Program-made: the position numbers and the translations under genes
Shown: positions 7,722 through 16,190 of the stretch, piece after piece
Layout of the letters: each line of letters opens with the position of its first letter
How positions within the stretch are numbered: position 1 is the first letter of the stretch
The notes under the pieces: model-generated
What the model saw: only the letters and a program-made list of their open reading frames with translations
Databases searched by the model: none
Told to the model about the DNA's origin: nothing
Origin: an uncultured Prevotella sp.
GTDB lineage: Bacteria > Bacteroidota > Bacteroidia > Bacteroidales > Bacteroidaceae
DNA length: 22,271 nucleotides
Assembly: GCA_900551985.1 (NCBI GenBank)
Contig: URYG01000024.1
Coordinates: 1-22,271, forward strand
Direction: 5' to 3'

Positions 7722-7794
7722 CAGCCACAAAACAGGTATCAATTATTTAGAATGCGGCTATCAGTTCCGCTAATGAGTATTAAGAAAGAAGAAA

Positions 7795-9300
7795 ATGGCA
7801 TATATTAGATTAAGCGCTGCGGAAGCAGCAGCGATGATTAACGATCAAGATACAATCGGTTTGAGTGGTTTTACTCCAAACGGCGTGCCTAAGGCCACCT
7901 TCCGCGAACTCTCCAAGAGAGCCGTGGCTGAACATGAGGCGGGCCGACCTTTCCAGGTGGGTATCTTGACAGGAGCTTCTACTTCGCAGAGTATTGAAGG
8001 TGACATGGCAGCAGCCCATGCCATCAAGTTCCGTGCGCCATTTTCTACCAACAAGGACTTTAGAACTCATACCAATCTTGGAGAAATCGACTACGAGGAT
8101 ATGCATCTTGGTCACATGGCTGAGCGTCTGCGCCGTGGATTCTACGGCGAGATAGACCTTGCCATCATCGAGGTTTCTGACCTGGAGGAAGGCGAAACCA
8201 CCTGCAAGGCATTCCTTACCTCTGCCGGCGGTATCGTTCCTACCATCGCACGACTCGCCAAGAAGGTGCTCATCGAGAAGAATACTTTCCATAGTCCTGC
8301 TTCCCGCTATCTGCACGATGTATATGAGATAGCAGAATGCCCATTCCGCACCCCTATCCCAATCTTGAATGTGGGCGACAGAATCGGTAAGGAATATGTG
8401 GAGATTGATGCGCATAAGATTATCGGTGTGGTGGAATGCTGCATTCCGGAAGAGGCGCGTGCCTTCAAGCCACTCGACCCTGTAACCGAGCAGATGGGAC
8501 ACAATGTGGCTGATTTCCTGGTCAGCGACCTGAAGAAGGGACATATTCCTCCTCAGTTCCTGCCTTTGCAGAGTGGTGTGGGCGTAACTTCCAACGCTGT
8601 TCTTGAGGCATTGGGACAGAATCCTAACGTGCCTGTGTTCAGCGTCTATACCGAGGTGGTTCAGGATGCCGTGGTGAAATACATGCGTGAGGGAAGAATC
8701 AAGGATGCATCCTGCTCTTCGCTCACCGTAACCAACGAGACTTTGAAAGAGGTGTATGATGATATTGATTACTTCAAGAAGCATCTTACTATCCGCCAGA
8801 GCGAGATTTCGAATTCTCCGGAGGTAATCCGCCGACTGGGTGTCATCGCCATGAATACCGCCATCGAGTGTGATATCTATGGCAACGAGAACTCCAGCCA
8901 TATCTGCGGCAGCAAGCTGATGAATGGTATCGGCGGTTCCTGCGACTACGAGCGTAATGGTTTCATCTCTATCTTCACTACGCAGAGTACCACCAAGAAC
9001 GGTTGCATTTCTGCCATCGTTCCGATGTGCAGCCATGTGGACAGTACCGAGCACGATGTGGATGTTATCGTTACTGAGCAGGGAGTTGCCGACCTTCGTG
9101 GCAAGGGTCCTTTGCGTCGTGCCAAGGAAATTATCGAGAACTGTGCGCATCCGGATTATCGCCCTATGCTCCGCGAATACTTGAAGTTTGCAGAAAAGGG
9201 TCACGAGCCACAGAGCATGCGTGCCGCCCTCGCCATGCACGATACCTTCCTGAAGAAGGGTGATATGAGATTGACAGATTTTGGAGAATATCTGAAATAA
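7795..9300 (+). CDS. Acetyl-CoA hydrolase/transferase family protein (class I CoA-transferase, probably succinyl-CoA:acetate type)
   Basis: This is a 501-residue cytoplasmic enzyme aligned end to end with the acetyl-CoA hydrolase/succinyl-CoA:acetate CoA-transferase family. The likely catalytic Glu is E287 in FSVYTEVVQD, the residue that forms the glutamyl-CoA intermediate in this family. The glycine-rich region MNGIGGSCDYERNGFISIF and the C-terminal VTEQGVADLRGKGPLRRA are also characteristic. In succinate- and acetate-producing Bacteroidales such an enzyme would interconvert succinyl-CoA/acetate and acetyl-CoA/succinate. Substrate choice cannot be fixed from sequence. It is a single gene, preceded by an A/G-rich stretch (AAGAAAGAAGAAA) and followed at once by a terminator. 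The long antisense frame inside it is a shadow. Confidence 0.92.
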   Translation: MAYIRLSAAEAAAMINDQDTIGLSGFTPNGVPKATFRELSKRAVAEHEAGRPFQVGILTGASTSQSIEGDMAAAHAIKFRAPFSTNKDFRTHTNLGEIDYEDMHLGHMAERLRRGFYGEIDLAIIEVSDLEEGETTCKAFLTSAGGIVPTIARLAKKVLIEKNTFHSPASRYLHDVYEIAECPFRTPIPILNVGDRIGKEYVEIDAHKIIGVVECCIPEEARAFKPLDPVTEQMGHNVADFLVSDLKKGHIPPQFLPLQSGVGVTSNAVLEALGQNPNVPVFSVYTEVVQDAVVKYMREGRIKDASCSSLTVTNETLKEVYDDIDYFKKHLTIRQSEISNSPEVIRRLGVIAMNTAIECDIYGNENSSHICGSKLMNGIGGSCDYERNGFISIFTTQSTTKNGCISAIVPMCSHVDSTEHDVDVIVTEQGVADLRGKGPLRRAKEIIENCAHPDYRPMLREYLKFAEKGHEPQSMRAALAMHDTFLKKGDMRLTDFGEYLK

Positions 9301-9303
9301 GAA

Positions 9304-9339
9304 AATCCCCGATAGAGCCTGGCTGCTTTATCGGGGATT
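9304..9339. terminator. Bidirectional terminator between CoA-transferase and SpoU methyltransferase
   Basis: AATCCCCGATA (9304-9314) and TATCGGGGATT (9329-9339) are perfect 11-base arms. The convergent genes end at 9300 and 9365. The minus-strand side has the better T run (ATTTTC), the plus side ATTATTGT. Confidence 0.85.
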
Positions 9340-9364
9340 ATTGTATTGATAACCTGATTTTTGT

Positions 9365-9949
9365 TTATAACTTCAGAAGTTTAGCGAATTCCCAGACCAC
9401 GATGCCGGCTGTTACGCTGACATTCAGGGAATGCTTGGTGCCAAACTGAGGAATCTCCAGGCAGCCATCGCTCATATCCACGATGTTCTGCTTCACACCC
9501 TTTACCTCGTTGCCGAAGATAACGGCGTAACCTTTAGGGAGGGAAGAATTCTCTTGCTTTTCGGATTCCTTCTCCTGGTTGAAAAGCTCCTCATGCGCCT
9601 CCGGCAGGTTCTGAAGTTTGGTGGAACCCTCTACCTGCTCGATGCTATACACAAAGTAGCCTTTCTGCTTCAGCTTTTCTACAGCTTCTTCGGTAGTCTT
9701 GAAGTACTCCCAATCCACGCTGTCCTCGCCTCCCAATGCCGTCTTGTGGATTTCTGCATTAGGAGGAGTGGCGGTGATACCACAGAGATACACCGCCTCT
9801 ACTCGGAAGGCATCGCAGGAGCGGAACACGCTTCCCACATTATATAATGATCGCACATCATCCAGGACTACTATCAATGGAAGCTTCTCTGCCTCCTTGA
9901 ATTCCTCCAGCGTGAGGCGATTCATCTCTATCGTTCTTAATTTACGCAT
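9365..9949 (-). CDS. SpoU/TrmH-family RNA 2'-O-methyltransferase
   Basis: This 194-residue SPOUT enzyme would methylate a ribose 2'-OH in rRNA or tRNA using S-adenosylmethionine. All three family motifs are present: motif 1 LYNVGSVFRSCDAF near residue 36, motif 2 YAVIFGNEVKGV near 142, and motif 3 LEIPQFGTKHSLNVSVTAG near 165, which forms the knot and SAM pocket. The charged stretch around residues 115-138 (EELFNQEKESEKQENSS) looks like a lineage-specific insertion. There is no N-terminal substrate-binding domain as in RlmB, so the target cannot be named. It is the last gene of the U32-SufE-SpoU run, 45 bases after SufE. Confidence 0.9.
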   Translation of the reverse strand: MRKLRTIEMNRLTLEEFKEAEKLPLIVVLDDVRSLYNVGSVFRSCDAFRVEAVYLCGITATPPNAEIHKTALGGEDSVDWEYFKTTEEAVEKLKQKGYFVYSIEQVEGSTKLQNLPEAHEELFNQEKESEKQENSSLPKGYAVIFGNEVKGVKQNIVDMSDGCLEIPQFGTKHSLNVSVTAGIVVWEFAKLLKL

Positions 9950-9964
9950 AGTTATTCTGAAATG

Positions 9965-9980
9965 AGGGGGCTATCCCCCT
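9965..9980. terminator. Short GC hairpin between SufE and SpoU genes
   Basis: AGGGGG (9965-9970) and CCCCCT (9975-9980) pair around a 4-base loop. It may reduce read-through from SufE to SpoU or act as an mRNA stabiliser. There is no good T run on the minus strand. Confidence 0.45.
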
Positions 9981-9994
9981 ACTCTTTTGTATAT

Positions 9995-10426
9995 TTATGC
10001 TTCCGCCTCCTTGGTCTTGTAAGCCAGGGCGTACATGCGAATCTGCTTGATCATCGCCAAGAGACCGTTGCTGCGGGTTGGGCTGAGGTGGTCCTTCAAG
10101 CCAATCTTCTCTACGAAATAGAGGTCGGCATCCATAATCTCTGTTGGAGTATGACCGCTCAACACGCGAATCAGGAGGGCGATGATTCCCTTTACGATGA
10201 GGGCATCGCTATCGGCTGTAAACACGAGCTTGCCATCCTCGTAGTCGCACTGCAACCATACACGGCTCTGGCAGCCGTCAATGAGGTTCTGCTCGTTCTT
10301 GTATTTCTCGTCGAGAGGAGCCAACTCGTTGCCCAAGTCGATGAGCATCTGATACTTATCCATCCAGTCGGAGAAGTCCTGGAACTCCTCTACCACTTCA
10401 TCCTGTAATTCATTAATTGTTGCCAT
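9995..10426 (-). CDS. sufE: SufE family Fe-S cluster sulfur acceptor
   Basis: This is a 143-residue cytoplasmic protein. Cys52 in LIDGCQSRVW is the conserved SufE sulfur-accepting residue, followed by the usual WLQCDYEDGKLVFTADSDA and IVKGIIALLIRVLSGHTPTEI. SufE takes persulfide sulfur from the SufS desulfurase and passes it to the SufBCD scaffold. The rest of the suf genes are not nearby. Instead it overlaps the upstream U32 gene by one base (TAATG), so the two are translated together. U32 proteins of the TrhP type are thought to use an Fe-S cluster, which gives the pairing some sense (inference). Confidence 0.93.
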   Translation of the reverse strand: MATINELQDEVVEEFQDFSDWMDKYQMLIDLGNELAPLDEKYKNEQNLIDGCQSRVWLQCDYEDGKLVFTADSDALIVKGIIALLIRVLSGHTPTEIMDADLYFVEKIGLKDHLSPTRSNGLLAMIKQIRMYALAYKTKEAEA

Positions 10427-11691
10427 TATTTTATTTCTTTAATTTCGTTTACTGTAATCAACTTATAGAGCTTATCGTTAGGGCGCACCTTATCCGGTAC
10501 AGGGATAGACACTCTCCAACCCTGCTGCGCTGTTTCCACAGGCTTCAGATCGTAGCGGATTTCATCGGCTTTGAGATACATCACGCCGGTGGTGTTACCC
10601 GTAATCAGAAGTTTCTCGCCTTTGTCGAAGGTAGAAGCCTCTACGGCAACCTCTGCCACGCCCAGCTTGGAGAAGTATTTCATCACCTTGCCCACGAGCA
10701 CCTTCTTCTCGGTAGCCACAGAACCATAGTGCTTGTTCCACTCGCCCAGGGTCTGTCCCTGGTAGTAACCATCCCAGAAACCACGGTTGAATACGGTGGC
10801 AAGTCTCTCATCCCAGGCATCCTTCTTCTCTTCGGTGAAGGTACCGTCTAATACGGAAGCTATCGCCTCCTTGTAGCACTTCACTACGGTATATACGTAT
10901 TCAGGTCCACGGGCACGACCCTCAATCTTGAAGACGCGTACGCCGGCATCCATCATGCGGTCGATGAAGCGGATGGTCTTCAAGTCCTTCGGACTCATTA
11001 CATACTTGTTGTCTATTTCCAGCTGGTTGCCGGTTTCGTTATCCGTAACGGTATAGCTGCGGCGGCAAATCTGCACGCACTCGCCACGGTTGGCAGAGCG
11101 GTTGGCATTGGCGAGGCTCATATAGCACTTGCCTGATACCGCCATGCACAAGGCGCCATGGCAGAACATTTCGATGCGGATCTGCTTACCCATAGGGCCG
11201 CAGATGTTCTGCTTCTCTATCTGCTCGTGGATGTGCTTTACCTGGTCCATGTTTAATTCACGTGCCAGTACGGAAACATCCGCAAAGCGTGCATAAAACT
11301 TCAAAGCCTCTGTGTTTGAGATATTTAACTGTGTGGAAAGATGCACTTCCTCTCCTACTTCATTGCAATAGCTCATCACAGCCACATCGCTGGCGATGAC
11401 GGCAGAGATGCCTGCCTCCTTGGCAGCATCAATGATTTCCTTCATCGTAGGGATGTCGTTGTCGTAAATCACTGTGTTGACGGTGAGGTAAGTCTTGATG
11501 CCATGCTCGTTGCAGGTGGCAGCAATCTCACGCAGGTCGTCGATCGTAAAATGATTGGCAGAATGTGAACGCATGTTCAACTTGCCGATTCCGAAATATA
11601 CGGAGTCGGCACCAGCCTGAATAGCGGCAGCCAAAGACTCGCGCGAGCCCACAGGTGCCATCACCTCAAATTCGTTTATCTTTGTATTCAT
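10426..11691 (-). CDS. Peptidase U32 family protein (TrhP/YegQ-like, probable tRNA hydroxylation factor)
   Basis: This is a 421-residue protein. The N-terminal barrel opens with VMAPVGSRESLAAAIQAGADSVYFG, typical of U32. The family signature lies at about residues 174-191 (EMFCHGALCMAVSGKCYMS), followed by GECVQICRRSY. The clustered Cys residues are those proposed to bind an Fe-S cluster. YegQ/TrhP is required for 5-hydroxyuridine formation at the tRNA wobble position in other bacteria; despite the name, peptidase activity is doubtful. The C-terminal part (KVLVGKVMKYF, GEKLLITGNTTGV) matches the small beta-barrel found after the U32 domain. It is the first gene of an operon with sufE and spoU, with its own full promoter. 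Confidence 0.93.
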   Translation of the reverse strand: MNTKINEFEVMAPVGSRESLAAAIQAGADSVYFGIGKLNMRSHSANHFTIDDLREIAATCNEHGIKTYLTVNTVIYDNDIPTMKEIIDAAKEAGISAVIASDVAVMSYCNEVGEEVHLSTQLNISNTEALKFYARFADVSVLARELNMDQVKHIHEQIEKQNICGPMGKQIRIEMFCHGALCMAVSGKCYMSLANANRSANRGECVQICRRSYTVTDNETGNQLEIDNKYVMSPKDLKTIRFIDRMMDAGVRVFKIEGRARGPEYVYTVVKCYKEAIASVLDGTFTEEKKDAWDERLATVFNRGFWDGYYQGQTLGEWNKHYGSVATEKKVLVGKVMKYFSKLGVAEVAVEASTFDKGEKLLITGNTTGVMYLKADEIRYDLKPVETAQQGWRVSIPVPDKVRPNDKLYKLITVNEIKEIK

Positions 11692-11716
11692 GAATGCAAA
11701 TTCTTATTTTTGGGTG

Positions 11717-11747
11717 CAAAGTTACTGCAAATCGAAGACAATACAAA
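11717..11747 (-). promoter_or_regulatory. Promoter of the U32-sufE-spoU operon
   Basis: On the minus strand TTTG (11747-11744), exactly 19 bases, then TAACTTTG (11724-11717). Both boxes match the Bacteroidetes consensus. The U32 ATG lies 26 bases downstream. Confidence 0.8.
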
Positions 11748-11872
11748 ATAAAAAAATGATTTTTTTATTTTTATTGTTGAGATGCAGCGTAACTTATCTA
11801 AAGTTACTGCTTTTCTTTGAAAAATCATACTAAAAGGCGCATAAAGATATATAATAAGGTATAAAAACAAAA

Positions 11873-11912
11873 ATAGTAGCCACTAAAACCTGATATTTTA
11901 GTTGGCTACTAT
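11873..11912 (-). terminator. Intrinsic terminator of the aldo/keto reductase gene
   Basis: Arms at 11873-11888 and 11896-11912 pair over 16 positions with one bulge, beginning 7 bases after the stop codon. On the minus strand the stem is followed by TTTTTGTTTTT, a strong T run. Confidence 0.9.
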
Positions 11913-11918
11913 CTATTT

Positions 11919-12887
11919 CTAGAATGCCTTGGCATGAACGCATTTCATGTTCTTTTCCAGTTGGGCAGTAGAGCTGGCACCTACCAGTACGCTGGTTACG
12001 CCTTTCTGGTGCAGAATCCACGCCAGTGCCATTTCGGCGAGGGTTTCGCCACGTTCGGCGGCTTCCGCATTCCATTGCTTCAACTGTTCCAGGAGTTCCG
12101 GGGTCAGGGCGCTGTGCTTCAGGAAGTGCTCCTTTGCCATGCGGCTATCGGCAGGGATGCCGTTGAGATAGCGGTCGGTGAGGAGACCTTGGGCGAGGGG
12201 AGAGAAGGAGATGAATCCGATGCCGTTTTCGTGGCAGTAGTTGAGGGTTCCGTTCTCCTGCGGCTCCTTGTTCAGCATGTTGAGCTTGTCCTGGAAGATG
12301 AGCAGCGGACAGTCGCGCTCCTTCAGGTATTGATCGGCAAACTTCAGTGCCTCCAATGGCCATCGGCTGATGCCGAGATAGAGTGCCTTGCCCTGCTTCA
12401 CGATATCTACCATCGCCTGGAGGGTTTCCTCGAGCGGCGTATTCGGGTCGTAGCGATGACTGTAGAAGAGATCCACATAGTCCAGATTCATGCGCTTGAG
12501 ACTTTGGTCGAGGCTCGCCATCAGATACTTGCGTGATCCCCAGTTGCCGTAAGGACCTTCCCACATATCGTATCCCGCCTTGGTAGAGATGAAGAGTTCA
12601 TCACGATAGGGCAGGAAGTCATCCTTCATCAGTCTGCCCATGGTTTCCTCTGCGCTTCCGTAAGGAGGACCATAGTTGTTGGCGAGGTCGAAGTGGGTGA
12701 TTCCGTGGTCGAAGGCATAGTGGGTGATGGCACGGCTTCGCTCGTAAGGATCCACTCCTCCGAAGTTGTGCCAGAATCCCAGACTAATCTTAGGCAGCAA
12801 GACTCCGCTCTTGCCGCATCTCTGATAGAGTGCCTCTGCATCGCCATAGCGATTGGCATCGGCAGTGTAGATTCCTTTTAAGTCCAT
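11919..12887 (-). CDS. Aldo/keto reductase, YghZ-like (L-glyceraldehyde 3-phosphate reductase group)
   Basis: This is a 322-residue NAD(P)H-dependent (alpha/beta)8-barrel oxidoreductase. The catalytic tetrad is complete: Asp67 and Tyr72 (HFDLANNYGPPYGSAE), Lys103 (FISTKAGYDMW) and His144 (VDLFYSHRYDPN). NNYGPPYGSAEE and the motif around SPLAQGLLTDRYL are typical of the YghZ/GPR subgroup, which reduces L-glyceraldehyde 3-phosphate and methylglyoxal in E. coli. The true substrate here is not known. A ribosome site (AAAGGA) is 8 bases before the ATG, unusually clear for this window. It follows the ATPase gene by 38 bases and could be cotranscribed with it. Confidence 0.92.
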   Translation of the reverse strand: MDLKGIYTADANRYGDAEALYQRCGKSGVLLPKISLGFWHNFGGVDPYERSRAITHYAFDHGITHFDLANNYGPPYGSAEETMGRLMKDDFLPYRDELFISTKAGYDMWEGPYGNWGSRKYLMASLDQSLKRMNLDYVDLFYSHRYDPNTPLEETLQAMVDIVKQGKALYLGISRWPLEALKFADQYLKERDCPLLIFQDKLNMLNKEPQENGTLNYCHENGIGFISFSPLAQGLLTDRYLNGIPADSRMAKEHFLKHSALTPELLEQLKQWNAEAAERGETLAEMALAWILHQKGVTSVLVGASSTAQLEKNMKCVHAKAF

Positions 12888-12925
12888 AATTATTCCTTTA
12901 AATTACTATTCTATCTTTATTTTCA

Positions 12926-14239
12926 TTACATGTCTTTCAGTGAAAGTCCTATCGTCTCAAACTCATATTCTCCAAAGTCCTTTTTGGGCAATATGGCTAT
13001 CTTCTCCTGTAGCTTACTCATACTGAGCTTATGAACATTGCGTTTGATTTCTGCAATCAAGCCGGTATGGGTGAACTCGTTGATGGCGATGAGATCTATT
13101 TCGTTCTCTCCTTTTCGGTCCCACCAGTTTCCTATTTGCGTAAATTGCTCTGTTTCCATGAATTTATCTTGGAAATAACGTTCCAGGGTTCTGCCTGTGA
13201 AGCCTTCGTAATTGTTTTCGATGTTGCTGCGCAGGAGAGAGAACAGATTACGCTCTATCAGCGACTGGTATGGATAGATGAACCGGAACCAGAAGCGCAG
13301 GAAGTTATCATGGATTTCGTATGCCGTAACTTTTCCGTTTTTCTTAGCCAGCAGTGGCTTCATCCGATTGATGAGTTCATATCTGCTTTCCAAATTCTGG
13401 AGATATGTGCCCATGTCTTTATGTAATACGCTGTCTATCTCGCTACGCTTGGTCTTGCCGTTGGCGATGACCTGCAAGATGGAGAAATAGGTGGTGAAAT
13501 CTCCACTGAATTCCTGGTTCAGAAGATTTTTACCCTCGGTAAGGAAGTAGGAATCCTGTCGGCAGACATAGTCGAGCATCTTTTTTCTGGTGTAGCATTT
13601 GGCATCTATGAGCAATTCTATATACTTTGCCACGCCACCGGTTATGGCATATAGACAGAGTAAATCCTCTGGCTGATAGTTTGGGTTTACATCTTGCAGA
13701 ATCTGCTTCATCACCTCAATAGTGAAAGGACGGAGGGTAAACTTGGATGTAGGACGCCCGTAGAGCGGTTCCGATTCATCCTCGAAGATTCGCTTCATTA
13801 AAGTCTGGATACTGCCCGATACGATGAAATTGATTTTTGCTTCTCGCTTATATCGGTCCCAGATATTCTGTATATCTCCAAAGATAGATGGATTAATCTT
13901 ATAGAGTGTCTGAAATTCATCCATCACGATAGTGAGGTGTCGCTTTTGGGCTTCCTTCATGATCACTTCGAACAAGTCCTTGAACTTGGATACCTCACCA
14001 TAGATGGTAAGTCCTATCTGCTGCTCCAGGTCTCTTTGGAAATTCTGGCACAATAGAGCCTCCGAGTCTTTGGAGACAAAGAGGTAGGCATACTCCTTTT
14101 TCTCTAAAAACTGTGTAATGAGTGAAGTCTTGCCAATTCTTCTACGTCCCATTAAAACTGTAAACACAGCACTCTCAAACGACTGCTGCTCATTGGCTTG
14201 CAAGATTGCAAGTTCTTTATCTCTATCGTAAAACTTCAT
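12926..14239 (-). CDS. AAA ATPase with C-terminal DUF234/PD-(D/E)XK nuclease-like domain
   Basis: This is a 437-residue protein. Walker A is GRRRIGKT at 31-38 and Walker B is LTIVMDEFQ with Asp107-Glu108, followed by a sensor Ser/Gln (FIVSGSIQTLM), as in the archaeal-type STAND-like ATPases common in Bacteroidetes. A winged-helix region follows at about 240-330. The C-terminal part carries ENEIDLIA (Asp382) and LIAEIKRN (Glu397, Lys399), which matches the PD-(D/E)XK nuclease core of DUF234. The biological role of this family is not established; it is often multicopy and may have a defence or mobile-element link. Here it stands between housekeeping genes with a likely own promoter and no mobile element nearby. 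Confidence 0.88.
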   Translation of the reverse strand: MKFYDRDKELAILQANEQQSFESAVFTVLMGRRRIGKTSLITQFLEKKEYAYLFVSKDSEALLCQNFQRDLEQQIGLTIYGEVSKFKDLFEVIMKEAQKRHLTIVMDEFQTLYKINPSIFGDIQNIWDRYKREAKINFIVSGSIQTLMKRIFEDESEPLYGRPTSKFTLRPFTIEVMKQILQDVNPNYQPEDLLCLYAITGGVAKYIELLIDAKCYTRKKMLDYVCRQDSYFLTEGKNLLNQEFSGDFTTYFSILQVIANGKTKRSEIDSVLHKDMGTYLQNLESRYELINRMKPLLAKKNGKVTAYEIHDNFLRFWFRFIYPYQSLIERNLFSLLRSNIENNYEGFTGRTLERYFQDKFMETEQFTQIGNWWDRKGENEIDLIAINEFTHTGLIAEIKRNVHKLSMSKLQEKIAILPKKDFGEYEFETIGLSLKDM

Positions 14240-14284
14240 AATGTAAATCCTCGTTTATATAAATGGCGGTTTATATTTGTGCTG

Positions 14285-14292
14285 CAAATATA
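14285..14292 (-). promoter_or_regulatory. Likely -7 box of the ATPase gene
   Basis: TATATTTG on the minus strand fits TAnnTTTG and lies 46 bases before the ATPase ATG. The -33 box is not clear. Confidence 0.5.
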
Positions 14293-14378
14293 CGAAATAG
14301 TTTTGGAACAGAGAAGAGTTTTCTCATAAAGTTTCTTTTTTTAGTGTTATTTCATTATTTTCCCCCAAAAAATACAGA

Positions 14379-15335
14379 TTATTTCGGCAGCGAGATGGTG
14401 AACTCCGACCACTTGTCTTTCTCGCTCTTCACGCTTATCCTGCCGCCATGGGCATTGATTACCTGCAGCACGTAGTTCAGGCCGATGCCGAAGCCCCCAC
14501 GGGTCTTCCGGGCATCCTTTTCGTGCTCTGCAGCACGCTCAAAGCGGTTGAAGATGGTCTTCAGCTCGCTCTTGGCAATGCCGATACCCTCATCAAAAAC
14601 CTTGATATAAACGTTTCTGTCATTCTCCAGGGTGGAAATCTCAATGTTGATTTCCTCCTTCGAGTATTTGGTAGCGTTATCCACCAGGTTGCTGATAGCC
14701 TCCTTCAGATATTCCTCGTCGGCTAGGGCAGAGGTGGCTCCAAACCGGGTGGTGATATGAATCGGTTTCGCCGATTTCGCCTTGTATTTATCCACCACGT
14801 CCTCTATCATCGCCTCCAGATTCACTTCCGCCTTCTGGATATGCAGCTTGCCGTGCTCCAGTTTCGAGATGGTAAGCAGGCGGTTGATGAGGGCAAGCAG
14901 ATGCTGCGCCTCGTCTTCTACGATACAGAAGTATTTCTCCTTCATTCCCGGTTTCTTCTCCAGTACGCCGCTGTGCAGATACTTGGTTCCCATGATGATG
15001 GAGGTGAGCGGCGACTTCATGTCGTGAACCATCGCATAGGAGAAGTCCTCGCGCAGCAGTCGCACCCTTTCCTGCTCATCTATGTAGTTGATCTGGTCGA
15101 TGAGGCTCAGGATGATCACCACCGTGGTGAGGAGCGAGGTGAGAAGGGTGAATTTGCTTTCGTAGAAGGCTGCGAGCAATGCCTGTGCCCTGACATCCGG
15201 TGCCAGGTTCCAGGGCGTCTCATATCCCATCTGGTGAACGGTGATCTGCAGCGAGTTCCACATCCAGAACAGCTGCATGCAGAGCACGGCTATCAGTGCC
15301 GTGGTGCTGAGTGCCTTGGCTCTATTCGTTTTCAT
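14379..15335 (-). CDS. Sensor histidine kinase
   Basis: This 318-residue inner membrane kinase has spans at about 10-30 and 61-80 and a short (30-residue) periplasmic loop between them, so it has little room for a ligand domain. His104 in FSYAMVHDMKSPL is the phosphorylated residue. The ATP-binding domain shows the N box (AISNLVDNATKYS), G1 (VFDEGIGI), F box (FNRFERA) and G2 (GGFGIGLNYV). Its partner is the OmpR-type regulator two genes upstream. It overlaps the membrane protein gene before it by 14 bases. The small loop and the intervening CPBP-like protein suggest that sensing could be done by, or with, that protein (inference). Confidence 0.92.
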   Translation of the reverse strand: MKTNRAKALSTTALIAVLCMQLFWMWNSLQITVHQMGYETPWNLAPDVRAQALLAAFYESKFTLLTSLLTTVVIILSLIDQINYIDEQERVRLLREDFSYAMVHDMKSPLTSIIMGTKYLHSGVLEKKPGMKEKYFCIVEDEAQHLLALINRLLTISKLEHGKLHIQKAEVNLEAMIEDVVDKYKAKSAKPIHITTRFGATSALADEEYLKEAISNLVDNATKYSKEEINIEISTLENDRNVYIKVFDEGIGIAKSELKTIFNRFERAAEHEKDARKTRGGFGIGLNYVLQVINAHGGRISVKSEKDKWSEFTISLPK

Positions 15336-16116
15336 CTTTCACAAGCATTTCTGGCAGTTTCCTGTTCAGGGCAGCGAATCCGCCTATGGTTAATGCCGTA
15401 CCGGCTATCAGGAGCAATATGCCGAGCACTTTCGATTCAAAATGGAAGGGAACCAGATTGGATACGAAATAAAGCACGATGAGAATGATGGTGCTGCGCG
15501 TCTTGCCGTATATCCAGCTGCAGTAGCAGAGGGAGATAAAACCGAGCACGGTCAGATCTACATTGATGTCACCACTGGGTGTTACCGACACCATGCAGGC
15601 AGGCAGCATCATGATCGAGAGTGTGAGCAGCTGCACCCATCTCTTCTTGCCGCAGCGGATCAGTTCCTCCTGGATGGCACCGAAGAAGATATAGACAGAT
15701 ATAAACGATCCGATGATATTGTAAGGCTGGAAGTCGAGATAGCTCATCTCCATCATCTGTTTGGGCAGGAAGTCGAGATGGAAGAGGTTCATAATGGAAT
15801 AGAAGACCATGGTGATGCCCAGAATCGGTATGGTGCAGATGGTCATCGCCTTCCATTTGGCGGCAGGAATCACCTTTCCAAGCGAGAACCTGGAGAATTT
15901 GTAATGTCCGAAGGTAAGCCATACGATGAGTATGCCCAGAAATCCGATGACCATCATAAATGGATAGATGGATTCCTCCAGCCCTGCTATCTGCTGGCTG
16001 TGGGAGCCCGAAGGGAGGTTCATGGCCATGTAGAGTCCCACCAGGAATCCTCCCAGGAAGATGGTGATGAGATATTCCGCCAGGAACAGTATGTAGTATA
16101 ATATCGCTTTCAGCAT
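15322..16116 (-). CDS. Multi-span membrane protein, degenerate CPBP-like
   Basis: This is a 264-residue protein with about seven hydrophobic segments. Residues 149-154 (QEELIR) resemble the CPBP intramembrane protease motif EExxxR with the first Glu replaced by Gln. The later GKTRSTIILIVLYFVSN (204-220) resembles the CPBP segment ending HxxxN, with the His replaced by Tyr216. The middle His motif is not seen. If the family match is right, protease activity is probably lost. The gene sits between the response regulator (75-base gap) and the kinase (14-base overlap), so a role in the signalling path as sensor or accessory is plausible. The protein could also simply be an unrelated membrane protein; I hold the CPBP call loosely. 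Confidence 0.6.
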   Translation of the reverse strand: MLKAILYYILFLAEYLITIFLGGFLVGLYMAMNLPSGSHSQQIAGLEESIYPFMMVIGFLGILIVWLTFGHYKFSRFSLGKVIPAAKWKAMTICTIPILGITMVFYSIMNLFHLDFLPKQMMEMSYLDFQPYNIIGSFISVYIFFGAIQEELIRCGKKRWVQLLTLSIMMLPACMVSVTPSGDINVDLTVLGFISLCYCSWIYGKTRSTIILIVLYFVSNLVPFHFESKVLGILLLIAGTALTIGGFAALNRKLPEMLVKDENE

Positions 16117-16190
16117 AATGATGTCTTTACTGTCTTTTTTCTTTATTCTAATTTGATTCTCTTATAATGTTATGCGGGGTAGGGGAATGC

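Noticed and set aside
7810..9240. 476-residue antisense frame inside the CoA-transferase gene
   Set aside because: The plus-strand gene is an unmistakable full-length enzyme. The antisense frame is a by-product of its codon pattern and resembles no known protein.
11789..11807. Small 7-base-arm hairpin between the aldo/keto reductase and U32 genes
   Set aside because: The arms are short and AT-rich and it has no clear partner gene; the stronger terminator at 11873-11912 already explains the end of the reductase gene.
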